Of a stretch of DNA of 64,000 nucleotides, positions 28,870 through 39,865 are shown piece after piece. Numbering within the stretch: position 1 is the first letter of the stretch; every line of letters begins with the position of its first letter. The stretch is taken from contig JAJZEH010000110.1 in assembly GCA_021805725.1 (NCBI GenBank), positions 62,001 through 126,000 of the forward strand. Direction: 5' to 3'. A program made the position numbers and the translations under genes. The DNA comes from Pseudomonadota bacterium. Lineage in GTDB: Bacteria > Pseudomonadota > Gammaproteobacteria > Burkholderiales > Ferrovaceae. The notes beneath the pieces are model-generated. The model did not search any database and was not told the origin of the DNA. It saw nothing but the letters and a program-made list of their open reading frames with translations.

Positions 28870-30136
28870 TGTTCCTTTAGGCGTATTGCTGGCCGTTCTG
28901 GCGGTCTTGCTGGTGATCTCGGGTCTCTTCTCCATGGCAGAGACCAGCATGATGGCGCTTAATCGTTTTCGCCTCAAACACCTGGTGGCGCAGGGGCACC
29001 GCGGCGCACGCCTGACAGCCAGCCTTCTTGCACATACGGATCGGCTACTGGGCGTCTTGCTTCTGGGCAACAACTTCATCAACGCGGCGGCGGCTTCCAT
29101 CGTCACCGTGTTGACGGTGCGGTTGATGGGCACAGGGCGGGTGGCCATCACGGTGGGCACCCTGCTGGTGACTCTGGCTATTCTCGTTTTTTCCGAGATC
29201 ACTCCCAAAATCCTGGGGGCGACTTACCCGGAGAAAATCGCGCTCAAGGCCAGCTATGTCCTCGTGCCCCTGCTTCGGCTTTTTTATCCCGTCATCTGGT
29301 TCGTCAACCTGTTCGTCAAGGGATTGCTCTGGCTGGGGGGGATGCGCACCCGGCCGGATGCCATGAGCTCTGCGCTCAGCCTGGAAGAGTTGCGCATCCT
29401 GGTGCTGGAAGGAGGGCATTTCATTCCCCCCAAGCACCAGAACATCCTGCTCAACTTGCTGGGGTTGAAGGACATCACGGTGGATGATGTCATGACGCCG
29501 CGCAGCCAGATTGAAGGGATCGACCTTGAGGCACCCCTCGAGGAAATTCAAAACCAGCTGGCCACTTCCAATCACACCCTGCAGTTGCTCTACTCGGGCA
29601 GCCCCGATGATGTGGCCGGGGTGGTGCATGTGCGCAAGGTATTCAACCAGGCCCATTCCGGCGAGCTGACCCGCGAAACGCTGCAGGCCATCATGCAGCC
29701 GGCCTACTTCATCCCCGCGGGCACGCCTCTGTTGACCCAGTTGCAGAACTTTCAGGAAAACAGGAGCAAGGTGGCCCTCGTGGTGGATGAGTACGGCGAG
29801 CTGCAGGGGCTCGTGACGGTGGAAGACATCCTTGAGGAAATCGTCGGCGAGTTCAGCGGCCAATCACCGCATCATCAGGATTACTTCACACGCGAGGGTG
29901 AAGATACCGTACTCGTGGAAGGGGTGTGCCCCTTGCGGGACCTCAATCGCAAACTTGGCACCTCATTCCGCCTGGATGGCCCCAAGACCTTGAACGGACT
30001 CATTCTGGAGACTCTTGAGGATATTCCCGAACCGGGCACGGCACTCAAAATCGATGGCCATCCCGTGGAGATCGTTCAGACCCAGGATCGCATGGTGCGC
30101 GTTGCACGAGTGACCCTGAAGTTGCATGACCGATGA
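28862..30136 (+). CDS. CNNM/CorC-type membrane protein with CBS pair (HlyC/CorC family)
   Basis: The 424-residue product has a DUF21/CNNM membrane domain (about residues 1-190, three to four helices, SGLFSMAETSMMALNRFRLK), a CBS domain pair from DVMTPRSQIEGID to VTVEDILEEIVGEF, and a C-terminal CorC_HlyC domain. Related proteins are linked to magnesium and cobalt efflux. I read the start as GTG 28862, inside the last codons of the preceding gene; ATG codons nearby are out of frame. The downstream prepilin peptidase gene overlaps its stop. Confidence 0.86.
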   Translation: MDDVPLGVLLAVLAVLLVISGLFSMAETSMMALNRFRLKHLVAQGHRGARLTASLLAHTDRLLGVLLLGNNFINAAAASIVTVLTVRLMGTGRVAITVGTLLVTLAILVFSEITPKILGATYPEKIALKASYVLVPLLRLFYPVIWFVNLFVKGLLWLGGMRTRPDAMSSALSLEELRILVLEGGHFIPPKHQNILLNLLGLKDITVDDVMTPRSQIEGIDLEAPLEEIQNQLATSNHTLQLLYSGSPDDVAGVVHVRKVFNQAHSGELTRETLQAIMQPAYFIPAGTPLLTQLQNFQENRSKVALVVDEYGELQGLVTVEDILEEIVGEFSGQSPHHQDYFTREGEDTVLVEGVCPLRDLNRKLGTSFRLDGPKTLNGLILETLEDIPEPGTALKIDGHPVEIVQTQDRMVRVARVTLKLHDR

Positions 30137-30840
30137 TGCCGCTTCCCTTTTCAGGAGGATCAATTCCTTTCATCGCGGGTGCGGCTTTGCTGGGCTGGAT
30201 TGCGGGCTACGCCCTGAGGCACGTCATCACCGCAATGTCCGGCAGGCTGCTGCAGGAAATGGCCCAGCAAGAAAGTGCCGGGCAACTTCCGGGAATTCAA
30301 ACCCGTCCGGATGCCCACAAATGGGTTCCCGTGCTATGCGTGATCCTGTCGTCACTGGTTGCAGGACGGTACGGGCCGGGTTGGGCGAGTCTGTGGGCCA
30401 TGGTCCTGCTGTGGACGCTGATGATCCTCATCTTCGTCGATCTGGAAACCCTGCTTCTTCCCGACCGTGTGACGTTGCCGCTCTTGTGGGTGGGGCTGCT
30501 GGTCAATTCCTTTGGTGTCCTGACCGACCTGTATTCCGCCGTATGGGGTGCCATGGCAGGTTACGCATTATTGTGGCTGGTCTACTGGCTGTACTGGTGG
30601 GCGACCCGTCGTGAAGGGTTGGGCTATGGCGATCTCAAGCTGATGGCCGCGCTGGGGGCGTGGCTTGGCTGGCAGGCGCTGCCATCCGTAGTGTTGCTGG
30701 CATCGTTGTCTGGCGTGGTCGTGGGGCTTTACTGGATATGGCGTGGGGGGCATTCCCGGCATACTCCCATTCCCTTCGGGCCATTTCTTGCAGCTGCGGG
30801 ATATGGTGTTATGCTTTGGGGCAAAGGAGGTTTACCGTGA
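30133..30840 (+). CDS. pilD: Prepilin peptidase, short form without the zinc domain
   Basis: The 235-residue A24 aspartic peptidase has both catalytic aspartates: D103 in IFVDLETLLLPD and D167 in GLGYGDLKLM. The N-terminal cytoplasmic domain of normal PilD (about 285 residues), with its two CxxC pairs and the methylation site, is missing: the only cysteine is C69, in a membrane helix. It may cleave prepilins but not N-methylate them. No pilin or type II secretion genes are nearby. The ATG overlaps the stop of the CorC-type gene, and coaE overlaps its own stop. Confidence 0.83.
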   Translation: MMPLPFSGGSIPFIAGAALLGWIAGYALRHVITAMSGRLLQEMAQQESAGQLPGIQTRPDAHKWVPVLCVILSSLVAGRYGPGWASLWAMVLLWTLMILIFVDLETLLLPDRVTLPLLWVGLLVNSFGVLTDLYSAVWGAMAGYALLWLVYWLYWWATRREGLGYGDLKLMAALGAWLGWQALPSVVLLASLSGVVVGLYWIWRGGHSRHTPIPFGPFLAAAGYGVMLWGKGGLP

Positions 30841-31466
30841 GCAAATTTATCATTGGGGTGACCGGGGGCATCGGATCTGGCAAGTCCACGGTAGCCGGTC
30901 TGTTTGCCAAGCTGGGTGCGGGCGTGGTGGATACGGATGCCATTTCACACCAACTGACGGCGCCAGGTGGTGCGGCCATTGCCGCCATCCGCGAGAAATT
31001 CGGGGAAGCGTTCATCAACGAAAGCGGCGGTTTGAACCGCACCGCCTTGCGCGATCATGTGTTCAACCACCCTCCTGCCCGCAAGCAACTGGAAGGCATC
31101 ATGCACGGGCGCATCCGCGATGCCGTGCATGCCGCGCTGGAGGCTGCCACGCAGCCCTATGTATTGCTGGTGGTACCGTTGCTGATCGAGGTCGGGAGCT
31201 ACCGCCCCTTGCTGTCCCGTGTGCTGGTGGTGGACTGCGAGGAAGAGCTGCAGCTCAAGCGGGCTTCGGCGCGGCGCGACATGAGCCCCCAGGCCGTTCA
31301 AGCCATCATGGCTGCCCAGACGGACCGCAAAACCCGTTTGAGGGTGGCCGACGACGTGGTTGAGAACAGTGGCGACATGGAGAGTCTGGAATCGGCGGTG
31401 AGGTCGCTGGATCGGCAATACCGCGCCATGGCCGCAGGGCAAACTGCCTCAAGTCACGCAGAGTGA
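30837..31466 (+). CDS. coaE: Dephospho-CoA kinase
   Basis: Last step of coenzyme A synthesis. The 209-residue product begins with the P-loop GGIGSGKST (residues 10-18), followed by GAGVVDTDAISHQL and VVPLLIEVG. The start is GTG 30837, overlapping the pilD TGA (GTGA), with a near-perfect ribosome binding site AAAGGAGG seven bases upstream. pilD-coaE-zapD is the usual order in beta- and gammaproteobacteria. Confidence 0.95.
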   Translation: MSKFIIGVTGGIGSGKSTVAGLFAKLGAGVVDTDAISHQLTAPGGAAIAAIREKFGEAFINESGGLNRTALRDHVFNHPPARKQLEGIMHGRIRDAVHAALEAATQPYVLLVVPLLIEVGSYRPLLSRVLVVDCEEELQLKRASARRDMSPQAVQAIMAAQTDRKTRLRVADDVVENSGDMESLESAVRSLDRQYRAMAAGQTASSHAE

Positions 31467-31529
31467 CCGAGGGGATTGCACTCGTCACCGTTTTGGGCCA
31501 CACTTGGCCGGTTTTCCGGGGCCCCTTCG

Positions 31530-32285
31530 GTGATCATCTACGATTATCCGCTTAGTGAACAAGTTCGTACCTTCCTCAGGCTGAAGGCGCTATTTCGACG
31601 CGCCTTTTATTTTATCGAACGGGAAGAGGCTTTCGATCATCACGCCGCATTGATGGCGGTTTTCGAGATTCTCGACATCACGGCGCGCGCCGACGTCAAA
31701 TCTGACCTGCTGCAATCCCTGGATCGCCAGCGCGCCGCGCTGGTTCCGCTGCGGGGCAACGCAAATGTTGCGCAGGAACCGCTCGAAAAAACGATTTCCG
31801 ACATAGAAACAGTGTCTTATGACCTGCATGCCAGCAAAGGGAAGTTTGGCGAGCTGTTGCGCAACCATGAGTGGCTGATGGCCATCAAACAACGCGCAGC
31901 GATCCCCGGAGGGATGTGCGACTTCGATTTGCCCGCCTACCATTACTGGCTTTCGCTGGAATGCGGGGTGCGCCGGCAACAGCTGAACGACTGGCTATCC
32001 TCTTTGCTGTCCACCTACCGGGCGCTCCGGGTGCAGCTGTCCTTGCTGCTTGAAAGCGGCAAGGCGCAGCAGCAGCAAGCCACGCGCGGACTGTTTCAGC
32101 AGGGAAAGGTGGGCACCGAAGTCAAACTGCTCCGGGTTGCACTGGAAACCGGGCAGCCTTGCGTGCCCGAAATCAGCGCCAACAAATATCTTCTCAATAT
32201 CCGCTTTCTGGAAGTGGGGGATGCTGCGCGTTCCCGGGTCTATGCCGAAGACGTTCCCTTCAGCCTGATATTCTGCACACTCTAA
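31530..32285 (+). CDS. zapD: Cell division protein ZapD
   Basis: Cytoplasmic protein that bundles FtsZ filaments. The 251-residue product matches the family: MIIYDYPLSEQVRTFLRLKA at the start, then the helical region and C-terminal RFLEVGD. I chose GTG 31530, which gives the conserved IIYDYPLSE beginning; an in-frame start 18 codons earlier would add unrelated sequence. It follows coaE by 63 bases and converges on folB with 11 bases between stops. Confidence 0.92.
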   Translation: MIIYDYPLSEQVRTFLRLKALFRRAFYFIEREEAFDHHAALMAVFEILDITARADVKSDLLQSLDRQRAALVPLRGNANVAQEPLEKTISDIETVSYDLHASKGKFGELLRNHEWLMAIKQRAAIPGGMCDFDLPAYHYWLSLECGVRRQQLNDWLSSLLSTYRALRVQLSLLLESGKAQQQQATRGLFQQGKVGTEVKLLRVALETGQPCVPEISANKYLLNIRFLEVGDAARSRVYAEDVPFSLIFCTL

Positions 32286-32296
32286 GTTCGGGGTTG

Positions 32297-32683
32297 CTAG
32301 CGCCGTGCGGTGAGAGCGTACCAGTCCTCCCTGGAGGTGACGATGCCCACGCCGATTTCTTCCACTTCCTCGAAAATTGTGGTTTTGCGGATGGTCGCTT
32401 CCACATGTTCCACGCGCGGGTCGTCAAAACAGTGGCTGACCAGCTCATCCAGCAGATCCTCGATCAGGGCCACATGAGGGCGTTCTGACCAGCTCTGGAT
32501 GAAGTTTCTCAGGGGCTCGTAATCCACCGTGTCGCCGATATGGCGGATGCGTTGCAGGGCAGAAAAGGGGAAGGACAGCTTGAGCGAGACCAGGATGTTC
32601 TGCGGTCCTTCCTTTTCGAATTCATGGATGCCCAGGCGAACAGCGCAATGAGCGTTGTGGATGATGCAGTGGTAATGACTCAT
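32297..32683 (-). CDS. folB: Dihydroneopterin aldolase
   Basis: Cleaves dihydroneopterin to hydroxymethyldihydropterin in folate synthesis. The 128-residue product is a single tunnelling-fold domain with RLGIHEFEKEGPQNILVSLK (the glutamate and strand that form the pterin pocket), DTVDYEPL and VEHVEATIRKT. The ATG overlaps the rpoH TGA by four bases (ATGA), so folB may rise with rpoH in heat shock, though an internal promoter could exist. folE2 is at 16.2 kb. Confidence 0.9.
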   Translation of the reverse strand: MSHYHCIIHNAHCAVRLGIHEFEKEGPQNILVSLKLSFPFSALQRIRHIGDTVDYEPLRNFIQSWSERPHVALIEDLLDELVSHCFDDPRVEHVEATIRKTTIFEEVEEIGVGIVTSREDWYALTARR

Positions 32684-33540
32684 GCATCCGGCTCAAGCGC
32701 GGCACGCAGTTTTTGCATGGCCCTGGCTTCGATCTGGCGCACGCGCTCTGCCGAAATGCCGAGTTCCTCTGCCAGTTCGTGCAATGTGGCGGCAGCTTTG
32801 TCACCGTGCAGCCACCTTGCCGACACGATATGCCTGCTGCGCTCATCCAGACGCTCCAGCGCCTCGTGCAATCCATCGGTGCCAAGACGCTCCTGCTCCA
32901 ACGCTTCGAGCTGTTCTGGCGGGCTGGCCGCGCCATCGGCGAGATAGGAGACCGGGCTGGTCCAGCGTTCCTCGTCATCCGAGAGGGGTTCCAGCGAGAT
33001 GTCCTGCCCCGACAGGCGCATTTCCATTTCACTGACATCGCCCGGACGCACGCCCAACTGGCGGGCAATTTCCATGGTTTCGCGAGGCGAGAGGGCGCCA
33101 AAGCCGGGTTTGAGGCGGCGCAGGCCAAAAAACAGCTTTCGTTGGGCCTTGGTGGTGGCGATCTTGACGAGTCGCCAGTTGCGCAGCACGTATTCGTGAA
33201 TTTCGGCTTTGATCCAGTGCACGGCAAACGACACCAGGCGAACCCCGCGCTCGGGGTCAAAACGGCGCACGGCTTTCATCAGGCCCACGTTGCCTTCCTG
33301 GATCAGGTCGGCCTGGGGCAGGCCATAGCCGTTGTACTGGCGTGCAATGGAGACCACCAGTCGCAAGTGCGACATGATCATCCGTTGTGCCGCCTGCAGG
33401 TCGTTGTGGTCGCGCAGGCGGCGTCCCAGATCCACCTCTTCTTCCGCGCTGAGCAGCGGAATCCTTGAGACGCTCTGAATGTACTGTTCCAGGCTGCCAG
33501 CCTGGGCCAAAACAGGCATGGGTAACGTCATTTCATGCAT
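32680..33540 (-). CDS. rpoH: RNA polymerase heat-shock sigma factor RpoH
   Basis: Directs transcription of chaperone and protease genes. The 286-residue product has region 2 (LIQEGNVGLMKAVRRFDPER, SFAVHWIKAEIHEYVLRNWR), the RpoH box QRKLFFGLR (133-141), and a region 4 helix-turn-helix (LHELAEELGISAERVRQIEA). I start at ATG 33540, the family length, with GGGAGG upstream. An ATG at 33573 lies inside the predicted promoter and would precede the transcription start. A perfect CIRCE operator lies just upstream, so repression by HrcA is likely. Confidence 0.95.
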   Translation of the reverse strand: MHEMTLPMPVLAQAGSLEQYIQSVSRIPLLSAEEEVDLGRRLRDHNDLQAAQRMIMSHLRLVVSIARQYNGYGLPQADLIQEGNVGLMKAVRRFDPERGVRLVSFAVHWIKAEIHEYVLRNWRLVKIATTKAQRKLFFGLRRLKPGFGALSPRETMEIARQLGVRPGDVSEMEMRLSGQDISLEPLSDDEERWTSPVSYLADGAASPPEQLEALEQERLGTDGLHEALERLDERSRHIVSARWLHGDKAAATLHELAEELGISAERVRQIEARAMQKLRAALEPDA

Positions 33541-33571
33541 GAGACGATCATCCTCCCGATTCGATGGTGTC

Positions 33572-33601
33572 ATTTTAGCACTCTTGTCCTTTGAGTGCTA
33601 A
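33572..33601 (-). promoter_or_regulatory. Candidate rpoH promoter overlapped by CIRCE
   Basis: On the minus strand TTAGCA (33601-33596) and TAAAAT (33577-33572) are 18 bases apart, matching four and five of six consensus bases. Transcription would start near 33565, leaving a leader of about 25 bases that carries the GGGAGG site for ATG 33540. Both hexamers overlap the CIRCE arms, which fits repression by blocking polymerase. Confidence 0.55.
33575..33601. promoter_or_regulatory. CIRCE operator (HrcA binding site)
   Basis: TTAGCACTC (33575-33583), a nine-base spacer, and GAGTGCTAA (33593-33601) form a perfect nine-base inverted repeat identical to the CIRCE consensus TTAGCACTC-N9-GAGTGCTAA. 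HrcA dimers bind CIRCE and repress heat-shock genes until heat titrates the groESL-dependent repressor. It lies between rpoH and ftsX (both minus strand), directly upstream of rpoH. hrcA itself is not in the window. Confidence 0.93.
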
Positions 33602-33632
33602 TGAGGCCCCTGGTTCCCGGAGCGCAGGGCTG

Positions 33633-34535
33633 TTAACGAAGCCGCTTCAAGGTCAGGGAGACCGACAGAAAGGCTGCGCTCCAGCTCAAAACAAGGGCAA
33701 CCAGCGTCAGCAGGAGGCATTCGTCGAGGGTGGGCGGGCGCAGATGGAAATCGAGGGAGAACAGGGTGCTCAGGGGCTCGACCTCCCTGTTGAACAGATG
33801 GCTTCCAAGCTGCAGCAACGGGAAAGCCAGCACCGATCCCATCAACCCCTGCAGCAGACCGGAATACAGGAAGGGACGGCGAATGTAGCGCGGCGTGGCC
33901 CCGATCAGGTGGACCACCTCGATTTCGTCGCGCGCCGACAGCACCTGCTGGCGGACCGTGTTGAAAACGATGAAAACCAGGGCTACGGCCAGGGCAGTGG
34001 CCAGTCCGTGGGTGAAATGCCTGGAAAACTCGAGCAGGGCGGCCAGGCGCTTGGCCCATTCACCATTCATTTGCACGCGTTCCACCTTGTTCCAGCCACT
34101 CACCATGTTGCGCAGCGACTCCAGGCCTGCCGGGGAGACGTCCCGGGCGCGCACGATGAAGGTATGGGGTAGTGGATTACGGTCCAGGGTAGCCACGACA
34201 TCGGCCAGCGCGGGATTGGCCTTGAGCTCTGCCAGGGCATCGACATTGGAGATGTAGCGAAACTCAAGCACTTCGCTGTGCGCGGCAAGTGCATCCCACA
34301 CGGCACGAACCGCTGTGCCATCGGCATCGGGAGCCATGAACAGGGTCAGTCGCGGGCCTTGCAGGGCGTTGTGGCCCAGCGAGTCAGCGGCATTGATGAG
34401 GCGATAGAGCCCTGCAGGCAGGCTCAGCGCAAAGGCGATGACCAGTACGCCCAGCAGATTGGCAAAGGGGCTGCGGATGAGACGCCGCAAGGCCAGGCGC
34501 CCGGCACTGGCGTGTTGGTGGAGCCAGGACATCAT
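33633..34535 (-). CDS. ftsX: Cell division protein FtsX
   Basis: Membrane partner of FtsE; the pair controls peptidoglycan hydrolases at the septum. The 300-residue product has an N-terminal membrane helix (residues about 25-47), a periplasmic domain, and three C-terminal helices around VALVFIVFNTVRQQVLSARDEIEVVHLIGA, the FtsX signature. The start overlaps ftsE by four bases. The order ftsY-ftsE-ftsX is conserved, and rpoH following it matches E. coli. Confidence 0.94.
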   Translation of the reverse strand: MMSWLHQHASAGRLALRRLIRSPFANLLGVLVIAFALSLPAGLYRLINAADSLGHNALQGPRLTLFMAPDADGTAVRAVWDALAAHSEVLEFRYISNVDALAELKANPALADVVATLDRNPLPHTFIVRARDVSPAGLESLRNMVSGWNKVERVQMNGEWAKRLAALLEFSRHFTHGLATALAVALVFIVFNTVRQQVLSARDEIEVVHLIGATPRYIRRPFLYSGLLQGLMGSVLAFPLLQLGSHLFNREVEPLSTLFSLDFHLRPPTLDECLLLTLVALVLSWSAAFLSVSLTLKRLR

Positions 34536-35218
34536 GTGGCGTACTCCGCAGAATCGGATTCGGAGTCGCCGCCCAGCTGGCCGTCCTCCAGGTGCACGAT
34601 GCGCCCCGCCAGGGCGGAAATCGTGGTTTCGTCATGGGTGGCAATGATCACCGTGACTCCGGCACGATGAAACGACTTGAAAATGTCCAGGATGGCGCTG
34701 GCATAACCCTGATCGAGGTGGCCCGTGGGTTCGTCGGCGATGACGAGACTGGGCCGGTTGACGATGGCGCGCGCGATGCACAGGCGCTGCAGTTCGCCGC
34801 CCGAGAGCGTGATGGGGCTGGCCTTGGCCTGGTGGGCGAGACCAACCTTCTCCAGCGCCACGGTGACGCGTCGCTGCAGTTCGTTGCCGTAGAGGCCGGC
34901 AATCTGCAGGGGGAGCGCTGCATTCTCTGCAACGCTTCGGTCGAACAGCAGCTTGTGATCCTGAAATACCAGGCCAATGTTGCGACGCAGCCGTGAAAGC
35001 GCCGCGCGCCCCAGCCGGCTGATGTCCTGGCGGTTGATCGTGAGGCTGCCCGCAGTGGGGCGCTCCATGCCGGCCATGAGCCGCAGGAGCGTGCTTTTGC
35101 CCGCCCCCGAGCGTCCGGTGACAAAAACCATTTCTCCGTCTTCGATGTCCATGGTGATGCCCCGCAAGGCCTCATGCCCATCGGGATAGCGTTTCACCAC
35201 GGCATCGAGGGCCATCAT
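34532..35218 (-). CDS. ftsE: Cell division ATP-binding protein FtsE
   Basis: ABC-type ATPase of the FtsEX complex. The 228-residue product has Walker [10 protein letters not shown] (35-43), the signature [16 protein letters not shown], and Walker [13 protein letters not shown]. Start and stop overlap ftsY and ftsX by four bases each (ATGA), so the three are probably translated together. Length and [15 protein letters not shown] at the N terminus are typical. Confidence 0.96.
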   Translation of the reverse strand: MMALDAVVKRYPDGHEALRGITMDIEDGEMVFVTGRSGAGKSTLLRLMAGMERPTAGSLTINRQDISRLGRAALSRLRRNIGLVFQDHKLLFDRSVAENAALPLQIAGLYGNELQRRVTVALEKVGLAHQAKASPITLSGGELQRLCIARAIVNRPSLVIADEPTGHLDQGYASAILDIFKSFHRAGVTVIIATHDETTISALAGRIVHLEDGQLGGDSESDSAEYAT

Positions 35219-36174
35219 TCGATGAGCGCGTCCACAAAGTCGCTGGCGTTGAAGTCATGGAGGTCTTCCATGGCTTCTCCCACGCCAATGAAGCAGATCG
35301 GGATGGGCCTCTCGCCCGCAATGGCGGCCACCACGCCGCCGCGGGCCGTGCCGTCCAGCTTGGTTACGACAAGCCCCGTCAGTTGCAGGGCGTCGTCGAA
35401 AGCGCGCACCTGCGACAGGGCGTTTTGCCCAGTATTGGCATCGAGTACCAGCAGGATTTCATGGGGGGCACTGGGGTCCGCCTTGGTGACGACGCGCTTG
35501 ACCTTGCGAATTTCCTCCATCAGGTGCAGTTGGGTCGGCAGGCGTCCCGCGGTATCCGCCAGGACCACGTCGATGCCCCGACTGCGGGCGGCGCTGATGG
35601 CGTCGAAAATGACCGAGGCGGAATCCCCCTTTTCCTGGGTGATGACGGGCACCTGGTTGCGCTGCCCCCAAGCCACAAGCTGGGCCACTGCGGCAGCCCG
35701 GAACGTGTCCCCGGCAGCCAGCAGGACGCTGCGCCCGCTTTGCAGGAAATGCTGGGCCAGCTTGCCGATGGTCGTGGTTTTGCCCGCGCCGTTGACCCCA
35801 ACGAACAGGATCACGAAGGGGGTGTGGGCGCTCACGTCGAGGTTGCGTTCCAGCGGGCGGAGCAGATTCACCAGTGCCGTTTTGAGCAGGGGTTTGAGCG
35901 CCTCCGCCTGATCAATATGCTGGCTGCGGGCCGCCTCCTTGAGCTGTTCGATCAGTTTGTTGCTGGTTCCAACGCCCACGTCTGCGGCAATCAGCGTTTC
36001 TTCCAGGGCGTCGAACCACGCGTCGTCCAGCTTTCCCCCAAACAACCCGGCAAGACCGGCTTTCAGTTTTTGGCGGCTATTGCCCAGCCCCGATTTAAGG
36101 CGGGCGATCCAACCATGGGAGGGGGCCTCTGCAGAGGGGGGAGACCCGGGGGATTTCTTGAATAGGCCAAACAT
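35215..36174 (-). CDS. ftsY: Signal recognition particle receptor FtsY
   Basis: Membrane-associated GTPase that docks Ffh-ribosome complexes at SecYEG. The 319-residue product has a short N-terminal A region, the NG domain with GVNGAGKTT (126-134), DTAGRLPTQ and TKLDGTARGG. The acidic A domain of E. coli FtsY is almost absent, as in many bacteria. It is the first gene of ftsYEX and diverges from rsmD across 48 bases that contain the palindrome TTGTACAA (36190-36197). Confidence 0.95.
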   Translation of the reverse strand: MFGLFKKSPGSPPSAEAPSHGWIARLKSGLGNSRQKLKAGLAGLFGGKLDDAWFDALEETLIAADVGVGTSNKLIEQLKEAARSQHIDQAEALKPLLKTALVNLLRPLERNLDVSAHTPFVILFVGVNGAGKTTTIGKLAQHFLQSGRSVLLAAGDTFRAAAVAQLVAWGQRNQVPVITQEKGDSASVIFDAISAARSRGIDVVLADTAGRLPTQLHLMEEIRKVKRVVTKADPSAPHEILLVLDANTGQNALSQVRAFDDALQLTGLVVTKLDGTARGGVVAAIAGERPIPICFIGVGEAMEDLHDFNASDFVDALIE

Positions 36175-36222
36175 CGGACAATAGGACTCTTGTACAACTG
36201 ATCGAAAGCGATTTTACCCCAA

Positions 36223-36771
36223 ATGACAGGCCAGATTCGCATCATTGCAGGGCGGTGGCGTGGCCGCAACATCCGCTTTCCCGAGGCGCCGGGGTTGCGC
36301 CCGACACCCAACAGGGTGCGCGAGACGCTGTTTAACTGGCTGGGACAGGATCTGCCCGAATTCCAGTGCCTGGACCTGTTTGCCGGGAGCGGCGCCCTGG
36401 GGTTTGAAGCGCTGTCGCGGGGTGCCGCCCGCGTCGTCATGGTGGAACGGCATCCGGCAACGGCAAAGTGCCTGCGCGAGAATGCGGAGCGCCTGGGCGC
36501 GACAGGGGCGGAGGTCGTCGTGGCCGAGGCCCTGCAATGGTTGCGCCGGGACAAACAGCGCTTCGATCTGGTATTCCTGGACCCTCCGTTTGCCGGACAG
36601 GAGCTTGAACAGGCGCTATCCTTGATTCACGATCGGCTCAATCCGGGTGGGATGGTTTACTGTGAAAGTCCCGAGGGTGTGTCAGAATCCCCCCTTTGGA
36701 ACGAATTTCGGTCCTCCCGGGCCGGACGCGTTACGCATCAGTTGCTCAAACCAGAACAAGGACCTGTTTGA
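36223..36771 (+). CDS. rsmD: 16S rRNA (guanine-966-N2)-methyltransferase
   Basis: SAM-dependent enzyme that methylates G966 in the 30S head. The 182-residue product has [20 protein letters not shown], the SAM motif [19 protein letters not shown], and the catalytic LVFLDPPF. It is divergent from ftsY and overlaps coaD by one base (TGATG), a common proteobacterial pair. Confidence 0.94.
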   Translation: MTGQIRIIAGRWRGRNIRFPEAPGLRPTPNRVRETLFNWLGQDLPEFQCLDLFAGSGALGFEALSRGAARVVMVERHPATAKCLRENAERLGATGAEVVVAEALQWLRRDKQRFDLVFLDPPFAGQELEQALSLIHDRLNPGGMVYCESPEGVSESPLWNEFRSSRAGRVTHQLLKPEQGPV

Positions 36772-37271
36772 TGGATACCAAGGCGGTCTATGCAGGCACT
36801 TTCGATCCCCTGACCCTGGGTCACGAGGATCTGGTGCGCCGTGCCGCCCACCTGTTCGATGCCGTGGTGGTGGCCGTCGCGGATAGTCGCAGCAAAAGCC
36901 CGCTGTTTACGCTGGCCGATCGGGTCGAGATGGCCCAGGAAGCCTTCAAGGACTATGGCAATGTGGAAGTGACGGGCTTTTCCGGATTGCTCGCCGATTT
37001 TTTGCGACAATCCGGGGCAAACGTCATTTTGCGCGGGCTGCGGGCCGTTTCCGATTTCGACTTCGAGTTTCAGATGGCAGGAATGAACCGCAAGCTGCAT
37101 CCCACGGTCGAAACTCTTTTCCTGACCCCTTCCGACCAGTACATGTTCATTTCGTCGACCATCGTGCGCGAAATTGCAACGCTGGGAGGAGATGTCAGCC
37201 AATTTGTAAACCCCGGCATCCGTACGCGTCTTGATCGCCGTGTGCGGGCGTTGGGCAACCCGGGAAATTGA
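36771..37271 (+). CDS. coaD: Phosphopantetheine adenylyltransferase
   Basis: Penultimate step of coenzyme A synthesis. The 166-residue product has [20 protein letters not shown] with the TxGH nucleotide-binding motif, [20 protein letters not shown], and [11 protein letters not shown]. It starts on the TGATG shared with rsmD and is followed after three bases by the ferredoxin gene. Confidence 0.96.
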   Translation: MDTKAVYAGTFDPLTLGHEDLVRRAAHLFDAVVVAVADSRSKSPLFTLADRVEMAQEAFKDYGNVEVTGFSGLLADFLRQSGANVILRGLRAVSDFDFEFQMAGMNRKLHPTVETLFLTPSDQYMFISSTIVREIATLGGDVSQFVNPGIRTRLDRRVRALGNPGN

Positions 37272-39271
<2,000 letters not shown>

Positions 39272-39274
39272 TTC

Positions 39275-39865
39275 ATGAAGCTCATGCAGGTCTGGATGGC
39301 GGGGTGGCTGATCTTGCTTGGCGGATGCGCGAGCCTGCCGCAGGCAGTGCCTTCTGCGGATCAGAATATCGGACAGGGAGCGCTTCAGGGGTTTCGTTTT
39401 TCCGGGCGTCTTGCGGTGCGCCAGCCCTCTGGAACAGATACCGGCAAGATCGACTGGGTAAGCCAGGGGGCGGATCAGCATGTGGAACTGCTGACGCCGC
39501 TGGGCTCCACGGTGGCCGTGCTCGATCGTACCCCCCAATCCGTCCATCTGGTGCTGGCTGACCACAGCGAATTCTGGGCCACCGATTCGGAGAAGCTGAC
39601 CCAGGCCGTGCTGGGCTATGCATTGCCGCTGGAAGGCCTGCCCTGGTGGGTTCTGGGGCAGGCTGCACCGATGGGGGTTTCGACGCTGACGCGCGATGCG
39701 GAGGGGAATCCGGGCACCCTGGCCCAAGCGGGATGGCAGATACGCTATGCGGATTGGCGCCGCGTGGGCGAGCAGATGCTGCCGGGAAACATTTCGCTTC
39801 AGCATGAGGATCTGGCCATCAGGCTGAGGGTGGACCAATGGATTGTCGAAAGGGGCAAGAAGTGA
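39275..39865 (+). CDS. lolB: Outer-membrane lipoprotein receptor LolB
   Basis: Accepts lipoproteins from LolA and inserts them in the outer membrane. The 196-residue product has a lipobox (WLILLGGC, C18) and the family motifs FRFSGRLAVRQ, LLTPLGSTVAVLD and GLPWWVLGQ. The end overlaps ispE (GTGA). The lolB-ispE pair is conserved in beta- and gammaproteobacteria. Confidence 0.93.
   Translation: MKLMQVWMAGWLILLGGCASLPQAVPSADQNIGQGALQGFRFSGRLAVRQPSGTDTGKIDWVSQGADQHVELLTPLGSTVAVLDRTPQSVHLVLADHSEFWATDSEKLTQAVLGYALPLEGLPWWVLGQAAPMGVSTLTRDAEGNPGTLAQAGWQIRYADWRRVGEQMLPGNISLQHEDLAIRLRVDQWIVERGKK

Noticed and set aside
30133..30840. pilD as a pseudogene
   Set aside because: The frame is intact, both catalytic aspartates and the membrane helices are kept, and it is coupled to its neighbours, so a short functional form is more likely.
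33541..33573. An rpoH start at ATG 33573
   Set aside because: It lies one base from the CIRCE arm and overlaps the predicted -10 and start of transcription. ATG 33540 has GGGAGG upstream and gives the normal family length.
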